From: Methylococcaceae bacterium
Lineage (GTDB): Bacteria; Pseudomonadota; Gammaproteobacteria; Methylococcales; Methylomonadaceae
Assembly (NCBI GenBank): GCA_013140465.1
Contig: JABFST010000069.1
Location: forward strand, 1 to 7,116
DNA: 7,116 nt
Direction: 5' to 3'
In this document: one piece after another, positions 5,892 to 7,116 of the stretch
Position numbering within the stretch: the first letter of the stretch is position 1
Layout of the letters: every line of letters starts with the position of its first letter
Made by a program: the position numbers and the translations under genes
The notes under the pieces: model-generated
Told to the model about the DNA's origin: nothing
The model's input: only the letters and a program-made list of their open reading frames with translations
The model's database searches: none

Positions 5892-5909
5892 GTAATGGGG
5901 GATGGGGGT

Positions 5910-6329
5910 TTAAGATTTTCTGCACTGTGCGCAATAGCCGTATAAATACAGGCCATGATCGGTCAGCTCGTAACCGAGTTGTTGGGCTATTTCTTTTTGC
6001 CGTGATTCGATGATTTCGTCGGTAAATTCGTCTACTTTGCCGCATTTCATGCACAAGATGTGGTCATGATGGTCGCCTGTAGACAGTTCAAACACCGAAT
6101 TGCCGCCTTCAAAATGATGCCGCGTGACCAAACCTGCGGCTTCAAACTGCGTTAAGACACGGTAAACCGTCGCTAAGCCGATTTCTTCATCCTCGCTGAG
6201 CAGGATTTTATACACTTTTTCGGCGGTCAGATGGCGTTCATCGATCTGTTTTTCCAAAATTTGCAGGATCTTGACTCTAGGTAAAGTCACTTTTAGCCCT
6301 GCATTCCTTAAATCATGTGTTTCTAACAT
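5910..6329 (-). CDS. fur: ferric uptake regulator Fur
   Basis: Fur is a dimeric, metal-loaded repressor that controls iron uptake genes. The 139-residue product starts at the ATG 6329-6327, which gives the family N-terminus E-T-H-D-L-R-x-A-G-L-K-V-T-L-P-R and has GGA five bases upstream. An earlier in-frame TTG at 6347 would add six residues without family support. The winged-helix DNA-binding part covers about 1-82, with the recognition helix in G-L-A-T-V-Y-R-V-L (51-59). The dimerisation domain has the metal site H87-H-D-H90 and the two zinc-type pairs C93-x-x-C96 and C133-x-x-C136. H33, E81 and H125 are also present. All key residues are intact. It is divergent from bamE, a common gammaproteobacterial arrangement, and is the first gene of the fur-lolC-lolD cluster. 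Confidence 0.97.
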   Translation of the reverse strand: MLETHDLRNAGLKVTLPRVKILQILEKQIDERHLTAEKVYKILLSEDEEIGLATVYRVLTQFEAAGLVTRHHFEGGNSVFELSTGDHHDHILCMKCGKVDEFTDEIIESRQKEIAQQLGYELTDHGLYLYGYCAQCRKS

Positions 6330-6365
6330 AAATATCCAACCCAACAATACGACAATTGAGCGTCC

Positions 6366-6371
6366 ATTGTA
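6366..6371 (-). promoter_or_regulatory. candidate fur promoter -10
   Basis: On the minus strand TACAAT (6371-6366) differs from TATAAT at one base and lies 36 bases before the fur ATG, leaving a leader of about 30 bases. No good -35 box is seen at the usual spacing, so an activator or another promoter may be involved. Confidence 0.4.
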
Positions 6372-6380
6372 GCCTTTTTA

Positions 6381-6392
6381 GCCCTTAAGGGC
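6381..6392. promoter_or_regulatory. perfect 12-bp palindrome, possible operator in the fur promoter
   Basis: GCCCTTAAGGGC is a perfect inverted repeat located about 9 bp upstream of the candidate fur -10, in the -35/spacer zone. On the fur strand it is followed by an A-run, not a T-run, and on the other strand the T-run comes before it, so it is not an intrinsic terminator. A regulator binding site is possible. It does not match the Fur box. Confidence 0.35.
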
Positions 6393-6451
6393 ATGACAGA
6401 TTTAGCGCACAAGCCAGCACACCCACAAACTGCCGACTAGACGGCACAGGA

Positions 6452-6480
6452 TTGACGTGATGGGTAGGAGAATCATTTAA
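6452..6480 (+). promoter_or_regulatory. candidate bamE promoter
   Basis: TTGACG at 6452-6457 (five of six with the -35 consensus) is followed after 17 bp by ATTTAA at 6475-6480 (a partial -10). The start of transcription would fall near 6487, about 36 bases before the bamE ATG. TATGAT at 6488-6493 is an alternative -10 without a good -35. Confidence 0.4.
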
Positions 6481-6522
6481 CATCCTGTATGATTTGTGCC
6501 TTTAGCCTTCCTGTCACCGCCA

Positions 6523-7035
6523 ATGAGAAAGTCGCTTTTTTCTTTAAGTTTATTGACGGCCCTGCCGCTCGTCTCTTGCTCCACCATTTTGAACAACCTG
6601 CCGGGTGTTTACACCCTAGAAATACAGCAAGGCAATATTATCGACCAAGCCATGATAGACCAACTTCGTCCGGGCATGAGCAAACGCCAAGTGTTGTATG
6701 TAATGGGATCGCCTATGCTCGATGATGTCTTTCATAAAAACCGCTGGAATTATTTGTATTCGGCACGTCCCGACGGCGAAGACAAAATCCAAAAACAAAT
6801 CACCTTATTTTTTGAGAACGACCAAATCGTTGGTGTCCAAGGTGATTTTAAGCCAGGCGTCGCCCCTGCCCTTAAAGCCTCTAACGAAACCACCGTAGAC
6901 GTACCCAAGCGCGATCTGGAAAAGACTCTATGGGAAAAAATCACTGGCTTAGTCGGCTATGACGAACAAGACATACCCAGCAAGCCCGACAAGAACGACA
7001 CCAAAAAAACGGCAGAAAATAATTTGCCGTTGTAG
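6523..7035 (+). CDS. bamE: outer membrane protein assembly factor BamE (SmpA/OmlA)
   Basis: BamE is a lipoprotein subunit of the BAM complex, which folds beta-barrel proteins into the outer membrane. From the ATG at 6523 the product is 170 residues: a lipoprotein signal R-K-S-L-F-S-L-S-L-L-T-A-L-P with lipobox L16-V-S-C19, then the family core Y-T-L-E-I-Q-Q-G-N-I-I at about 34-44, L-R-P-G-M-S-K-R-Q-V at about 53-62, G-S-P-M-L-D-D-V-F, and W-N-Y-L-Y. I prefer ATG 6523 to GTG 6496 because it places the signal peptide at the very N-terminus; no strong Shine-Dalgarno supports either. The C-terminal part, about 60 residues beyond the core, is Lys/Asp-rich and probably flexible; it is absent from the shorter enterobacterial protein but resembles the longer OmlA of pseudomonads in length. 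Residue 20 is Ser, so outer-membrane sorting through Lol is expected. Confidence 0.93.
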   Translation: MRKSLFSLSLLTALPLVSCSTILNNLPGVYTLEIQQGNIIDQAMIDQLRPGMSKRQVLYVMGSPMLDDVFHKNRWNYLYSARPDGEDKIQKQITLFFENDQIVGVQGDFKPGVAPALKASNETTVDVPKRDLEKTLWEKITGLVGYDEQDIPSKPDKNDTKKTAENNLPL

Positions 7036-7047
7036 TGATTCTTGTAG

Positions 7048-7094
7048 GCCAGAATAAGGCAGTTTGAACGCGAGTGAAAACTGCTATTTCCGGC
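7048..7094. repeat. imperfect inverted repeat downstream of bamE
   Basis: GCAGTTT (7059-7065) pairs with AAACTGC (7078-7084) around a 12-base loop. The stem can extend outward through AATA/TATT and GCC/GGC to 7048 and 7094 with internal mismatches. It starts 12 bases after the bamE stop. Only a short T-rich stretch follows the inner stem on the plus strand, so it could be a weak terminator or another dispersed repeat. Confidence 0.45.
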
Positions 7095-7116
7095 ACACCG
7101 CTAAACTTTTGTATCC

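Noticed and set aside
6468..6485. Possible Fur box GAGAATCATTTAA in front of bamE
   Set aside because: Only about 9 of 13 bases match a half-consensus and there is no symmetric partner.

Overview
The window looks like a gammaproteobacterial chromosome. Divergent fur and bamE genes, an inner-membrane lipoprotein-export pair (lolC-lolD) and a gram-negative outer-membrane assembly lipoprotein all point there. Short palindromic repeats with tetrameric cores such as CTAAAG and TATAAA are scattered through the non-coding part. From memory, such repeats are common in Thiotrichales-like and Methylococcales-like genomes, but genus-level placement is not supportable from sequence alone.

Layout. (1) Positions 1-2371 are almost all of an IS66-family insertion sequence: tnpA, tnpB (overlapping tnpA) and tnpC. 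Its right end is visible at about 2371; its left end lies before the window. tnpC carries a frameshift near 2060 that separates the third catalytic acidic residue from the first two, so this copy is probably dead. The IS is visibly more G+C-rich than the DNA to its right. (2) Positions 2372-3513 are a decayed, gene-poor stretch. It holds an open frame running out of the IS end (possibly the tail of an interrupted gene), a 12-bp tandem repeat, two copies of a 29-bp hairpin repeat, a 91-bp MITE-like palindromic element, and a small membrane-anchored or secreted protein gene on the minus strand broken by one in-frame TAA. (3) Positions 3514-3960 hold a 107-residue unknown gene (minus) and a second copy of the palindromic element, split by a 47-bp hairpin sequence flanked by a 6-bp direct repeat. 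(4) Positions 3971-6329 are a compact minus-strand cluster, fur-lolC-lolD, with an 18-bp gap and then an 8-bp overlap. (5) Positions 6330-6522 are the divergent fur/bamE control region, containing a perfect 12-bp palindrome. (6) Positions 6523-7035 are bamE (plus), followed by an inverted repeat.

How the genes work together. LolC (or a LolF-type merged subunit) and the ATPase LolD release mature lipoproteins from the inner membrane for transport to the outer membrane. BamE is itself an outer-membrane lipoprotein, so a plausible client of that route, and is part of the beta-barrel assembly machine. Fur, the iron-responsive repressor, lies upstream of lolCD on the same strand and may be co-transcribed with it. 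The most unusual structural signal is the pair of related palindromic elements, one of which was apparently invaded by a second palindromic sequence. I saw no convincing new enzymatic or defence system.
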